From contig NZ_OBMR01000007.1 of the NCBI RefSeq assembly GCF_900218035.1, positions 62,001 through 126,000 of the forward strand: a stretch of 64,000 nt of DNA, in the 5' to 3' direction. Each line of letters opens with the position of its first letter. Position 1 is the first letter of the stretch. Below the pieces are notes generated by a model. The model saw only the letters and a program-made list of their open reading frames with translations, was not told the origin of the DNA and made no database searches. Source of the DNA: Pseudobutyrivibrio ruminis DSM 9787. GTDB lineage: Bacteria; Bacillota; Clostridia; Lachnospirales; Lachnospiraceae. The position numbers were made by a program, and so were the translations under genes. Below are positions 1-7,756 of the stretch, in pieces.

Positions 1-236
1 ATATTTCCGCAGCCAATTGCACCATTCACAATTATTGCAGCATCCTCAATCTTAGATAACACATCAAATGCATATATAGTTTCATCCACATGGATTTGAG
101 AATAAGTCCTTACTCGTTGTTTGATTTCAGTACCTGAGGTTTCATCAATAAGACCTTCAAGTGTTCCGTGAAAATGACTTAATGCACTTAATCTTTTTTC
201 TCTGGTAAGGGCTTTTCTATCTTCCAAAAAACTCAT
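1..236 (-). CDS. nitrogenase component 1-like protein (NflD-like), N-terminal part, cut by window edge
   Basis: Only the first 78 codons are present; the gene runs off the left end of the window. The visible part ends in GAIGCGN, which resembles the early glycine-cysteine motif of nitrogenase component 1 family proteins (NifD/K, BchN/B and nitrogenase-like reductases), where the cysteine helps bind the catalytic metal cluster. A strong ribosome site (TAAGGAGGAG) sits just before the ATG. It starts 23 bases after the stop of the iron-protein homologue, as expected for a reductase/catalytic pair. Family assignment rests mainly on this neighbour; the substrate cannot be read from this fragment. 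Confidence 0.7.
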   Translation of the reverse strand, partial: MSFLEDRKALTREKRLSALSHFHGTLEGLIDETSGTEIKQRVRTYSQIHVDETIYAFDVLSKIEDAAIIVNGAIGCGN

Positions 237-259
237 AAAATCTCCTCCTTACCTAAATG

Positions 260-1138
260 CTAAATAGCCTCAGCCACTCCATTTACAACACCATTTTCAA
301 TATCGTATATACGGTCTCCCCAGGACCTAGCCCAATCTCTAAGCTCTGCTGAACCAAGAGGATTTGGTACTACCAGATCTTCATTTTCAGCAATATACTT
401 TGCAAGATTTCTATAAATATCTGCCTGGGCACTGTTTGGTTTTGCCTCGATTACTGTCTTTCCATAAAGCTCAGATTGCTGAACATCAAGTGAACGATTT
501 ACATAGCCGGCAATGCTTGTGCCAGTCTTTGCCACAAAGTCATCAACTATCTCTCTGTGATAGCCTGGCTTCATGCTGTTTGCAATAACTCCACCAAGCT
601 TTGCGCCACCTGTAGGAGCATATTTATTAATTGCCTTGAAAAGGTTATTTGCTGCATACAATGCCATAAAATCAGAAGAAGAAACAACATATGCTCTGTC
701 AGTAATTCCATCTCTGATAGGAACTGCAAAACCACCGCAAACAACATCACCTAATACGTCGTATAAAACATAATCAGGCTTAAATTCCTCAAATAGATTT
801 AGCTCCTGCAATAAATTTACAGCCGCATTGATACCACGCCCTGCGCAACCTACTCCTGGAACTGGTCCGCCTGATTCAATACAAAGCACTCCACCAAATC
901 CTTTAACAGAAATATCATCAAGATGAATCTTATTTCCTTCTCTTAGACTATCCAGTACTGTTGGAAGATAGTTATTTCCTCTAAGTGTATTTGTAGAATC
1001 ACTTTTCGGATCACATCCAATTTGGATTACTCTATAACCAGCTTCTGCAAGAGCTGCACTTATATTAGATGTAGTTGTTGATTTGCCAATTCCGCCTTTG
1101 CCATATATAGCTATATGCTTTCCTATTTTTCCAGCCAT
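260..1138 (-). CDS. nitrogenase iron protein-like reductase (NifH/BchL superfamily)
   Basis: 292 aa, full NifH length. The P-loop GKGGIGKST lies at residues 13-21. Both conserved 4Fe-4S ligands of the dimer-bridging cluster are seen: Cys98 in GVGCAGRG and Cys134 in GDVVCGGF. By family knowledge it is an ATP-driven one-electron donor to a component-1 partner, which begins 23 bases downstream. It follows metK after only 18 bases, with no terminator between them, so it is probably cotranscribed with metK and yezD. No nifE, nifN, nifB or nifK is visible, so I infer a nitrogenase-like (group IV type) reductase rather than nitrogen fixation. The metK linkage hints at sulfur metabolism. Confidence 0.9.
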   Translation of the reverse strand: MAGKIGKHIAIYGKGGIGKSTTTSNISAALAEAGYRVIQIGCDPKSDSTNTLRGNNYLPTVLDSLREGNKIHLDDISVKGFGGVLCIESGGPVPGVGCAGRGINAAVNLLQELNLFEEFKPDYVLYDVLGDVVCGGFAVPIRDGITDRAYVVSSSDFMALYAANNLFKAINKYAPTGGAKLGGVIANSMKPGYHREIVDDFVAKTGTSIAGYVNRSLDVQQSELYGKTVIEAKPNSAQADIYRNLAKYIAENEDLVVPNPLGSAELRDWARSWGDRIYDIENGVVNGVAEAI

Positions 1139-1156
1139 TATTTCATCTACCTTTCC

Positions 1157-2401
1157 TTAAATTGTTACAGCTTCCCTTGCTTCAGAAATATACTGAACAG
1201 CCAAGTCAACCTTTACGTCCTCTAAATACTGTCTAATCTCCTCCACTTTATCTAAATGCTCCCATGGAAGGTCCACATCGGTCCTGCCGAAATGTCCATA
1301 AGCAGCAGTCTGTTTGTAGATTGGCCTACGAAGATTAAGGGAGTCGATGATAGCTGCTGGTCTAAGATCGAAAACATTTTCAATAATTTCTGCAATTTTT
1401 TCATCACTGATTACCCCCGTATTAAAACTATCAACTGAAACTGATACAGGCTTTGCTACGCCAATAGCATAAGCAAGCTCAACCTCTACCTGCTTTGCAA
1501 CACCTGCTGCCACAAGGTTTTTAGCCACCCATCTAGCTGCATATGCTGCGGAGCGGTCGACCTTAGTAGGATCTTTTCCTGAGAAAGCACCGCCACCATG
1601 TCGACCGGTGCCGCCGTATGTGTCAACAATAATCTTTCTGCCTGTAAGTCCTGCATCTCCCTGTGGTCCGCCGATTACAAATCGTCCTGTAGGATTTACA
1701 TAATAAATTGTGTTCTCATCCAAAAGCTCCTCTGGAATAACTGGCTTAATAACATATTTAATTACATCTTCTCTAATCTTTTCTAAAGTTACATTTGCCG
1801 CGTGTTGAGTTGAAATTACAATAGTATGAATTCGTTTAACTGTTTTATTGTCATCATCGAATTCTACTGTCACCTGAGATTTTCCATCTGGTCTAAGGTA
1901 TGGAAGTGTTCCATTCTTTCGAACCTTCGTAAGCTGACGTGTAAGGCGATGAGCAAACGAAATAGCAGGTGGTAAATATTCAGGTGTCTCATCTGTTGCG
2001 TATCCAAAAATGATTCCTTGATCTCCAGCTCCTGTTCCAAAATCTTCCTTTACTCCTTCCTGTTTTGATTCAAATGCCTTATCTACACCGAGTGCGATAT
2101 CAGCTGACTGCTCATCGATTGATGTAAGAACTGCAATTGAATCTGCGTTGTACCCATCCACATTGTTTACATATCCGATTTCCCTGATTGTATCCTTTGC
2201 AATTTTTGCAATGTCCACATAAGCTTTTGTTGTAATCTCGCCTACAACAAGTGCCAGTCCTGTAGCAACTGTTGTTTCAGCGGCTACTCTTGAATATGGA
2301 TCCTGAGCAAGTAGCCCGTCAAGGATTGCATCAGAAATTTGATCTGCAATTTTGTCTGGATGTCCTTCTGTTACTGATTCTGATGTGAATAACTTTCCCA
2401 T
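1157..2401 (-). CDS. metK: S-adenosylmethionine synthetase
   Basis: 414 aa from the chosen start, normal for MetK. It makes SAM from methionine and ATP in the cytoplasm. Family signatures are intact: [10 protein letters not shown] near residue 12, [12 protein letters not shown] at 124-135 and GGGAFSGKD at 269-277. An in-frame start 16 codons further up exists, but the ATG at 2401 follows GGAGA at good spacing and begins the canonical sequence [10 protein letters not shown]. It lies between yezD, separated by a terminator-like hairpin, and the nitrogenase-like genes, 18 bases on. It is probably controlled at the upstream hairpin. Confidence 0.97.
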   Translation of the reverse strand: MGKLFTSESVTEGHPDKIADQISDAILDGLLAQDPYSRVAAETTVATGLALVVGEITTKAYVDIAKIAKDTIREIGYVNNVDGYNADSIAVLTSIDEQSADIALGVDKAFESKQEGVKEDFGTGAGDQGIIFGYATDETPEYLPPAISFAHRLTRQLTKVRKNGTLPYLRPDGKSQVTVEFDDDNKTVKRIHTIVISTQHAANVTLEKIREDVIKYVIKPVIPEELLDENTIYYVNPTGRFVIGGPQGDAGLTGRKIIVDTYGGTGRHGGGAFSGKDPTKVDRSAAYAARWVAKNLVAAGVAKQVEVELAYAIGVAKPVSVSVDSFNTGVISDEKIAEIIENVFDLRPAAIIDSLNLRRPIYKQTAAYGHFGRTDVDLPWEHLDKVEEIRQYLEDVKVDLAVQYISEAREAVTI

Positions 2402-2440
2402 ATTTGTTTGTCTCCTTTTCTTAAAATATTTTTTTATATG

Positions 2441-2499
2441 AAAAAACAACTAGAGGCCAAAGCACAGCTAATGGAACCATGCTCTAAACCTCTAGTTGT
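2441..2499 (-). terminator. terminator or attenuator hairpin in the metK leader
   Basis: On the minus strand an 11-bp perfect stem (ACAACTAGAGG with CCTCTAGTTGT) closes a 32-nt loop and is followed by six U. The loop can form an inner AGCA/TGCT stem. It lies between yezD and metK, about 40 bases before the metK ribosome site, so readthrough here sets metK expression. I do not recognise a known SAM riboswitch class around it. Confidence 0.7.
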
Positions 2500-2524
2500 C
2501 TAGTCAGTTTATTTAATATCTATA

Positions 2525-2668
2525 TTAAATTCTTATTTTTTCACTTTTATCAATCTGTACTATTTTTCCATCCTGGATAATTATACTAACAGAACCAAAT
2601 TTTATTGTTTCTATGAATTCTTTAATCTTTGCCAGTTCATCATTAGAAACACTCCTTACATTTGCCAT
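2525..2668 (-). CDS. yezD: YezD-like small protein (DUF2292)
   Basis: 47 aa, starting at an ATG preceded by GGGAGAG. The pattern of a short helix, then FGSVSIIIQDGKIVQI, then EKIRI at the C-terminus matches the YezD/DUF2292 family of small proteins, which as far as I recall often accompany sulfur-assimilation genes. The biochemical function is unknown. It has its own promoter directly upstream and is the first gene of the yezD-metK-nitrogenase-like transcript. Confidence 0.8.
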   Translation of the reverse strand: MANVRSVSNDELAKIKEFIETIKFGSVSIIIQDGKIVQIDKSEKIRI

Positions 2669-2712
2669 ATGCTTCTCTCCCTTTACAATTGCCTTCTGTT
2701 AAGTTGTTAGGA

Positions 2713-2741
2713 ATTATATTAGAGAATCGTTGTAAATTCAA
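2713..2741 (-). promoter_or_regulatory. sigma-A promoter of the yezD-metK operon
   Basis: The minus strand reads TTGAAT (2736-2741), a 17-base spacer and a perfect TATAAT (2713-2718). It lies about 45 bases before the yezD start. Confidence 0.75.
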
Positions 2742-2754
2742 TACTTCTAGCTCC

Positions 2755-2805
2755 TAAAGAAAATGAGAGCCCGTTATAAATCTGTTTTATAACGAGCTCT
2801 CATTT
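2755..2805 (-). terminator. terminator after the thioesterase gene
   Basis: A nearly perfect 20-bp stem (AAATGAGAGC... at 2761-2780 with its complement at 2786-2805) is followed on the minus strand by TTTTCTTT. It lies 25 bases beyond the thioesterase stop codon. Confidence 0.85.
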
Positions 2806-2830
2806 GGTATTTTTAGTACATATAAACCCA

Positions 2831-3238
2831 TTACTGGTGATCTGCAACACAGTAATAATCGAAGGTTCCTTTGCTAACTAATTCTCCATTGTCATCTGTT
2901 ACTTCTACATCAATAATGCAGAACTTGCGAGTACGCTTTACAACCTTTCCTTTGGCTGTAATACGTCCAGATTTGGCGCCTTTAAGGAAATAGTAGTTGG
3001 ACTGCTGTGTAACGTACTGACGTCCATCTGCTCTTGCAGTGTAGCCAGCGCAGGTGTCTGCCAAAGTGAAATGTGCTCCGCCATGGGCAATTCCAAGAAC
3101 ATTAAGTGTTTCTGGAACAATATCAATATGTGCTGTAGCACCTGTTAACTCAATATCGTCCATAACGATATGATTATATTTTACAAATTCATTAGCATTA
3201 AGAGATTCTGCTAACATCTCCATTAATTCTTCACTCAT
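2831..3238 (-). CDS. PaaI-like hotdog-fold thioesterase
   Basis: 135 aa from the ATG at 3238, which follows AAAGGAAG; an upstream TTG is less likely. The hotdog signature is GIAHGGAHFTLADTCAGYTA in the middle of the protein, where the His-Gly-Gly and the following Asp belong to the acyl-CoA thioesterase active site of PaaI/YdiI-type enzymes. The likely role is hydrolysis of an acyl-CoA in the cytoplasm; the substrate is unknown. It is monocistronic, between the LacI terminator and its own terminator. Confidence 0.85.
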   Translation of the reverse strand: MSEELMEMLAESLNANEFVKYNHIVMDDIELTGATAHIDIVPETLNVLGIAHGGAHFTLADTCAGYTARADGRQYVTQQSNYYFLKGAKSGRITAKGKVVKRTRKFCIIDVEVTDDNGELVSKGTFDYYCVADHQ

Positions 3239-3286
3239 AATATAACTTCCTTTCAATTAACTAGAGATATTATAGAATATTTAGAA

Positions 3287-3323
3287 TAAAAAAACAGCCC
3301 ACATCAAACCCTGATGTGAGCTG
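3287..3323 (-). terminator. terminator after the lacI-type gene
   Basis: A 12-bp stem (CAGCTCACATCA with TGATGTGGGCTG, one G-T pair) and a 5-base loop precede a run of seven U on the minus strand. It is a few bases after the regulator's stop codon and closes the sugar ABC operon. Confidence 0.9.
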
Positions 3324-3328
3324 AAATA

Positions 3329-4306
3329 TTATGTACTTTCTCTCTTTACAAGCGTAACTGGAAGTAATGTTCTCTTAGGAACTGTCTTGCCTTCAGACGC
3401 TGTAATTACCATATCAACAGCCGCCTCAGCCATTTCTTTTATAGGCTGATGAATGGTAGAGATTGGTGGATTTGTGATTTGTGAAATCATTACATCATCA
3501 AATCCAACTATTTTGATATCCTCTGGTACACGCTTGCCAAGCTTGGAACATACCTGCAAAATCTGAGAAGCAATCAAATCTGAACTGGCAAAGACTCCAT
3601 CGATTTCTTCGTCGTATTCCAATGCACCTTCCAGCATATCATGATAATCAAGGCTGTTATATTGCCCCATATTAGTAGCAACAACCTTATAATATACTCC
3701 GTTCTTTTCACAGACTTCTATGAACCCTAGGGCTCTGTCATCAGCTGGCATGGAATTATTCAAAATACCACTGACGTGTAGAAGTCTCTTGCAACCACAG
3801 TCAATTAAGTGCTGTGCTGCAAGCTCTCCCCCTTGTTTATTGTCGCACTCTACAGCTGCTGTTCCATTTTCAACAAAACGCTCAACTGTAACAAGTGCTA
3901 TATTGCTGTCAGTAAATTCCTGTACTGCCACACTTCCAGAGAAAAGAATGATTCCTGCAACCCTATTGCTCGTGCACATATCCAAATACTCTTTTTCCTT
4001 ATTGTTTCTCCCCTTGGAGTTGCACAAAATAATCTTGTAACCATGCTTACTAGCAGCATTTTCGATGTTACTTATCATCTCTGCAAAGTATGGATGTCTA
4101 ATATGAGGAACAATGACTCCGATAGTATTAGTTGTTTTTTTTGATAGAGATCTTGCTACCTCATTCGGTCTATAGTTAAGCTTAGCCATAGCTTCATAAA
4201 CCTTTTTACGAGTTTCTTCGCTGATATAGCCTCTGTTATTTAATACTCTCGATACCGTGGTGACAGTCAGTCCGCATTCTGCTGCCACATCTTTTAATGT
4301 TGCCAT
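3329..4306 (-). CDS. LacI-family transcriptional regulator
   Basis: 325 aa, standard LacI length. Residues 1-25 form the LacI helix-turn-helix (ATLKDVAAECGLTVTTVSRVL), followed by the hinge motif YRPNEVARSL. The remainder is a periplasmic-binding-protein-like effector domain with the usual ending SQITNPPISTIHQP. It is the last gene of the ABC operon, 46 bases after the second permease, so it probably controls that transporter. Palindromes with a central CG overlap the operon promoter and fit LacI-type operators. The effector sugar is not evident. Confidence 0.93.
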   Translation of the reverse strand: MATLKDVAAECGLTVTTVSRVLNNRGYISEETRKKVYEAMAKLNYRPNEVARSLSKKTTNTIGVIVPHIRHPYFAEMISNIENAASKHGYKIILCNSKGRNNKEKEYLDMCTSNRVAGIILFSGSVAVQEFTDSNIALVTVERFVENGTAAVECDNKQGGELAAQHLIDCGCKRLLHVSGILNNSMPADDRALGFIEVCEKNGVYYKVVATNMGQYNSLDYHDMLEGALEYDEEIDGVFASSDLIASQILQVCSKLGKRVPEDIKIVGFDDVMISQITNPPISTIHQPIKEMAEAAVDMVITASEGKTVPKRTLLPVTLVKREST

Positions 4307-4352
4307 TGTAACCCCCTTATACTTCTACAGGAAGACGTAGCATTATAATTGC

Positions 4353-5207
4353 CTATTTAACAGCCCCCGCTGTTATTCCCTCAACAATATATCTCTGTAA
4401 GAAAATATAAAGAATGAGGATAGGTAACATAGCAAGCAAAAGTGCTGCCATAATTAATCCTGTGTCTGTAGAAAACTGCCCATAGAATACCTTCGTAGCG
4501 ATAGGAATAGTATATAATTCCTTTCTACCAAGTACAAGTGATGGAAGCAAATAATCGTTCCAAAATGCCATAGCATCAATGATTGCTACTGTAGCGATTG
4601 TTGGTTTTAATATCGGAAATACGATTTGTGAGAAAATCTGCCATTTGTTACATCCATCAATTGTAGCTGCTTCTTCCAACGAAATAGGTACATTGGTGTG
4701 AATACTTCCGTGGAACATAAATGTTGCCATAGAAAGTGAAAAACCAATATGCATAAATATTAATGTAACTCTATGATTTAAAATACCAAAAATTCCACCA
4801 TATAGGGAAACAAGAGGTACCATGAGCACCTGGAAAGGAATAACCATTGATGCAATCATAAGTACAAATAAAATCTTGTTAGCATTCCAATTATTTCTAA
4901 CAATAAGATAAGCAGTCATAGATGAAAGAATGATGGTTCCTATTGTAGAAAGAATTGTTACGAACAATGAGTTTCCAAATACTGTAAAGAAATTCATTTT
5001 CTTGATAGCATTTGGGAAGTTTTCAAGTGTAAATCCATGCTTACCTATAAGAGCAAGTGGACTTGCTGTAATATCAGCCTTAACCTTGAAAACGTTCAAG
5101 ATAACCATTATGAAAGGGAATACGAATGCAATAAATAATAACGTAAGTACGATAATCATAATGGCATGTTTAATTTTTTTATTACGAGCTGCTACTTCAT
5201 TTTCCAT
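4353..5207 (-). CDS. ABC sugar permease, MalG type
   Basis: 284 aa with about six membrane segments. The cytoplasmic EAA loop is visible as EEAATIDGCNKWQIFSQI followed by a proline, the site that docks the ATPase. By family (CUT1, MalG-like) it forms the second half of the inner-membrane sugar channel. Its ATG overlaps the stop codon of the first permease by one base (TAATG), which indicates translational coupling. No ATPase gene is nearby, as is common for Firmicute CUT1 systems that share an MsmK-type ATPase; that sharing is inference. Confidence 0.93.
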   Translation of the reverse strand: MENEVAARNKKIKHAIMIIVLTLLFIAFVFPFIMVILNVFKVKADITASPLALIGKHGFTLENFPNAIKKMNFFTVFGNSLFVTILSTIGTIILSSMTAYLIVRNNWNANKILFVLMIASMVIPFQVLMVPLVSLYGGIFGILNHRVTLIFMHIGFSLSMATFMFHGSIHTNVPISLEEAATIDGCNKWQIFSQIVFPILKPTIATVAIIDAMAFWNDYLLPSLVLGRKELYTIPIATKVFYGQFSTDTGLIMAALLLAMLPILILYIFLQRYIVEGITAGAVK

Positions 5208-6085
5208 TATGCCTGCACCTCCCCTTTCTTACCAACGTATACTTGAATTCCACCGATTACTGCGCAAATAACAAACAAGATCAAAGCCTCAGCCTGGCCT
5301 GTACCATAGTTTTTGTTAACGAATGCCTGATTGTATACGTGCATAGCCGCAAGAGCTGAGCTACCGTATGGATCACCGTTTGTCAATGAAAGGTTTACAT
5401 CATAAACCATGAAACATCTGGTGATTGTAAGGAACAGACACTGTACAAATGACGCTGTCATAAGTGGAATAGATATGTGAATGATTGACTGTGTTCCTGT
5501 ACAGCCATCAATTTTAGCCGCCTCAATAACATCTTCTGAAACACTCATAAAACCTGCAACATAGATAAGCATCATATAGCCTGCATATTGCCATACAGAA
5601 ACTATAATAAGTGCTGCTATCGCCCCATTTTCTGTTGCAAGGAGTGACTTAGCATTGCCTGATGAAATAAAGCTTCCCAATGCTACAAAAGCTTTATTGA
5701 AAACAAATTTCCAAACGTAACCAAGTACGATACCACCAATCAAGTTTGGTACGAAGAAACCTGCTCTGAAAAAATTCTGCCCTTTAATTCCGCTTGTTAC
5801 CATATAGGCAATGATAAAAGCTACAGCATTTACAAGAATAACTGCAATTGCTGAATAAATAAATGTGCGTCCTAATGAAACCCAATAACCTGAATCCGCA
5901 AATGCGTTAACGTAATTTTGAATACCCACAAATGGTTTGTTACGAGAAACACCATCCCAGCTGGTAAGTGTTAAGTATAAACCATAAATGAAAGGTATGA
6001 TTACCACGCAGGCAAATATAACTGTTGATATACCTGCAAAAAGCAAATACTGCTTTATTTTATAGCTCATTGTATTTGTTTTCAT
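5207..6085 (-). CDS. ABC sugar permease, MalF type
   Basis: 292 aa from the ATG at 6085, which has AAAGGGAT about nine bases upstream; an ATG at 6109 would add eight residues without a good ribosome site. Six membrane segments and the EAA loop VIEAAKIDGCTGTQSIIHI are seen. It is the first permease of a CUT1 carbohydrate importer, paired with the MalG-like protein and fed by the lipoprotein encoded upstream. Stem-loops in the gap before it probably reduce its expression relative to the binding protein. Confidence 0.92.
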   Translation of the reverse strand: MKTNTMSYKIKQYLLFAGISTVIFACVVIIPFIYGLYLTLTSWDGVSRNKPFVGIQNYVNAFADSGYWVSLGRTFIYSAIAVILVNAVAFIIAYMVTSGIKGQNFFRAGFFVPNLIGGIVLGYVWKFVFNKAFVALGSFISSGNAKSLLATENGAIAALIIVSVWQYAGYMMLIYVAGFMSVSEDVIEAAKIDGCTGTQSIIHISIPLMTASFVQCLFLTITRCFMVYDVNLSLTNGDPYGSSALAAMHVYNQAFVNKNYGTGQAEALILFVICAVIGGIQVYVGKKGEVQA

Positions 6086-6110
6086 AATTCTATCCCTTTC
6101 AAAAGACATG

Positions 6111-6229
6111 GGGCCCGCTATAATGCTGGCCCCCTTTTAATAACTAGGAAGCTCGTCCATTTTTGATTGACTTCGTCAATAGGACTCGCTGTCATATGTT
6201 TTTCCTTCGCAAGCTAGGAAAAAAATATG
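6111..6229 (-). other. intergenic stem-loops between binding protein and permease
   Basis: Three inverted repeats are seen. 6111-6134 has a GGGGCC/GGCCCC stem, 6166-6180 has ATTGAC/GTCAAT with a 3-base loop, and 6193-6229 has a near-perfect 14-bp stem with a 9-base loop. Such structures after a binding-protein gene commonly stabilise its mRNA and limit downstream transcription; that role is inferred here. Confidence 0.6.
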
Positions 6230-6232
6230 ATT

Positions 6233-7525
6233 TTAGTGTTCGATTGGTGTTGCTGTCTTGAAGTACTCTTCTACTGCTGTAACCAATTCGTCTCTTGTCA
6301 TAGCCTCATCCAAATACTTCTGCATGATTTCCTGACCAACTACTGTCATGTGATCATCTGGTAAGTAGTTGTAGTTAGGAATAAGCTTTCCTGCATCTGC
6401 ATAAGACTTAACTGATAATGAAAGTGGGTCAAGTGCTGAAGCATCGATGTTGTCGAATGCTGGAACAAGTGCACACTGCTCTGTAAGGAATGCATTTCCT
6501 TCAGGATCACTTACTAACCAGTTAAGGAAGTCAAGTGCTGCCTGTCTCTGCTCATCGCTTGTAGCATCTGAGCTATCTACGAAGAAGTACTTAGAACCGC
6601 CACCAACAAGCTTTGTGTTTGTGTCATCAGATGTGTTCTCAGGTACTGGCATGATTCCCATATTCTCTGTGTAATCGTACTGGTTGATTACTGACCAATC
6701 CCAGTTACCACCAAACATGAATGCGATGTCGCCCTGTGCAAGCATCATAGATGACTCTTCGCGGTCAGCGTTTGCTGCTGAACCCTTAGCATAGTTGTAA
6801 GCGATTAATGTATCGAATGTATCCATAAGCTCGTTGAACTTTTCGTTGCTTCCAAGATCAGCTTCGCCAGCTAATAATGAGTTAACGAATGCATCTGGAT
6901 CTTCCTGCTGCTCATATACTTCTGCGAAGTAATGTGCACCAAGTGACCAGTACTCAGAAAGGACACCAACTGGAGTCTCCATTCCGCCAGCCTTAAGCTC
7001 ATCTAAAAGAGCCTGGAAATCATCAAGTGTTGCAACTGATGATGGATCAAATGTCTCGCCTGTGATTGCCTCAATTGCATCTGCGTTGTAAATAACGCCT
7101 CTTGCCTCTACACAAACTGGAAAACCAGCAAGCTTGTCGTTTACTGTGATACCAAGTGTTGTGTGACTAGCCCAATCTTCATTTGAAAGATCATATGCAT
7201 AATCATCAGCAAGTGAATAAATATCTTTTGCATCAACCATTGTAAGTGTGTATGGATCGTTTGATGCATACTTTGTTGCTACCTGAGATGCAACTGTTGT
7301 ATCAGTATCAGCGTTGTATACCTCTACGTGTACGCCAGTAGCTTCCTCATAAGCTTCAGCCATTTCTTCGAACTGTGTCTGAATCTCAGTCTTTGAATTA
7401 AGTACTGTGATTGATACGCCTGAGCCTGAAGCACCATCAGATGAACCACCCTCTGAGCTACCACAAGCAACTAGTGAAGCTGACATTGCAGCTACCACCA
7501 TAAGTGATAATAACCTCTTCTTCAT
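6233..7525 (-). CDS. carbohydrate ABC transporter solute-binding lipoprotein
   Basis: 430 aa. The N-terminus is a lipoprotein signal (MKKRLLSLMVVAAMSASLVAC), with LVAC as lipobox and Cys21 as the lipidated residue, followed by a Gly/Ser-rich linker. The rest has the pattern of family 1 extracellular solute-binding proteins, including FMFGGNWDW and a late GQEIMQKYLDEA region. It captures a sugar or oligosaccharide outside the cell and delivers it to the two permeases encoded next. The ribosome site is AAGGAGGG. The protein is acidic and probably abundant. Confidence 0.93.
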   Translation of the reverse strand: MKKRLLSLMVVAAMSASLVACGSSEGGSSDGASGSGVSITVLNSKTEIQTQFEEMAEAYEEATGVHVEVYNADTDTTVASQVATKYASNDPYTLTMVDAKDIYSLADDYAYDLSNEDWASHTTLGITVNDKLAGFPVCVEARGVIYNADAIEAITGETFDPSSVATLDDFQALLDELKAGGMETPVGVLSEYWSLGAHYFAEVYEQQEDPDAFVNSLLAGEADLGSNEKFNELMDTFDTLIAYNYAKGSAANADREESSMMLAQGDIAFMFGGNWDWSVINQYDYTENMGIMPVPENTSDDTNTKLVGGGSKYFFVDSSDATSDEQRQAALDFLNWLVSDPEGNAFLTEQCALVPAFDNIDASALDPLSLSVKSYADAGKLIPNYNYLPDDHMTVVGQEIMQKYLDEAMTRDELVTAVEEYFKTATPIEH

Positions 7526-7573
7526 TACAATTAACCCTCCTTCAAATAGGTTCGTGTGTTGTTTACAAATTGG

Positions 7574-7614
7574 ATATTAGCATTCAACATATACTATGTC
7601 AATCGGTTGACATA
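7574..7614 (-). promoter_or_regulatory. promoter with overlapping LacI-type operator
   Basis: The minus strand has TTGACA (7597-7602), a 17-base spacer and TAATAT (7574-7579). The -35 box lies inside the palindrome TATGTCAATCGGTTGACATA (7595-7614), whose arms match except at the inner pair and whose centre is CG, typical of LacI operators. A bound repressor would block polymerase. Confidence 0.75.
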
Positions 7615-7716
7615 CGATTTAAGCCCTAAAGTGTTCATTTTGTAAAAATAGGTCAAATTATTAGAATTATTTTTGTGCACTATTCACTTAAATTAGGCAT
7701 AAAAAAAGCTTTAACA

Positions 7717-7736
7717 TATGTCAAACGTGTGATATA
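7717..7736. promoter_or_regulatory. second LacI-type operator
   Basis: TATGTCAAACGTGTGATATA is an imperfect palindrome with a central CG; its left arm matches the arm of the promoter operator. Its centre is 122 bp upstream of the other operator, far enough apart for a DNA loop. Confidence 0.55.
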
Positions 7737-7756
7737 TGTCAAAGCCATTATGTTAA

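Noticed and set aside
260-1138. True nitrogen-fixation operon
   Set aside because: Only NifH- and NifD-like genes are visible, next to metK, with no cofactor-assembly genes; the left edge cuts the evidence, so this is provisional.
2402-2449. N-terminal extension of MetK by 16 residues
   Set aside because: No ribosome site for the earlier start, while the ATG at 2401 has one and begins the family sequence.
2500-2830. SAM-I riboswitch upstream of metK
   Set aside because: The conserved AGAGGTGGAGGGA-type core and kink-turn sequence are absent; the region holds yezD, its promoter and the thioesterase terminator.
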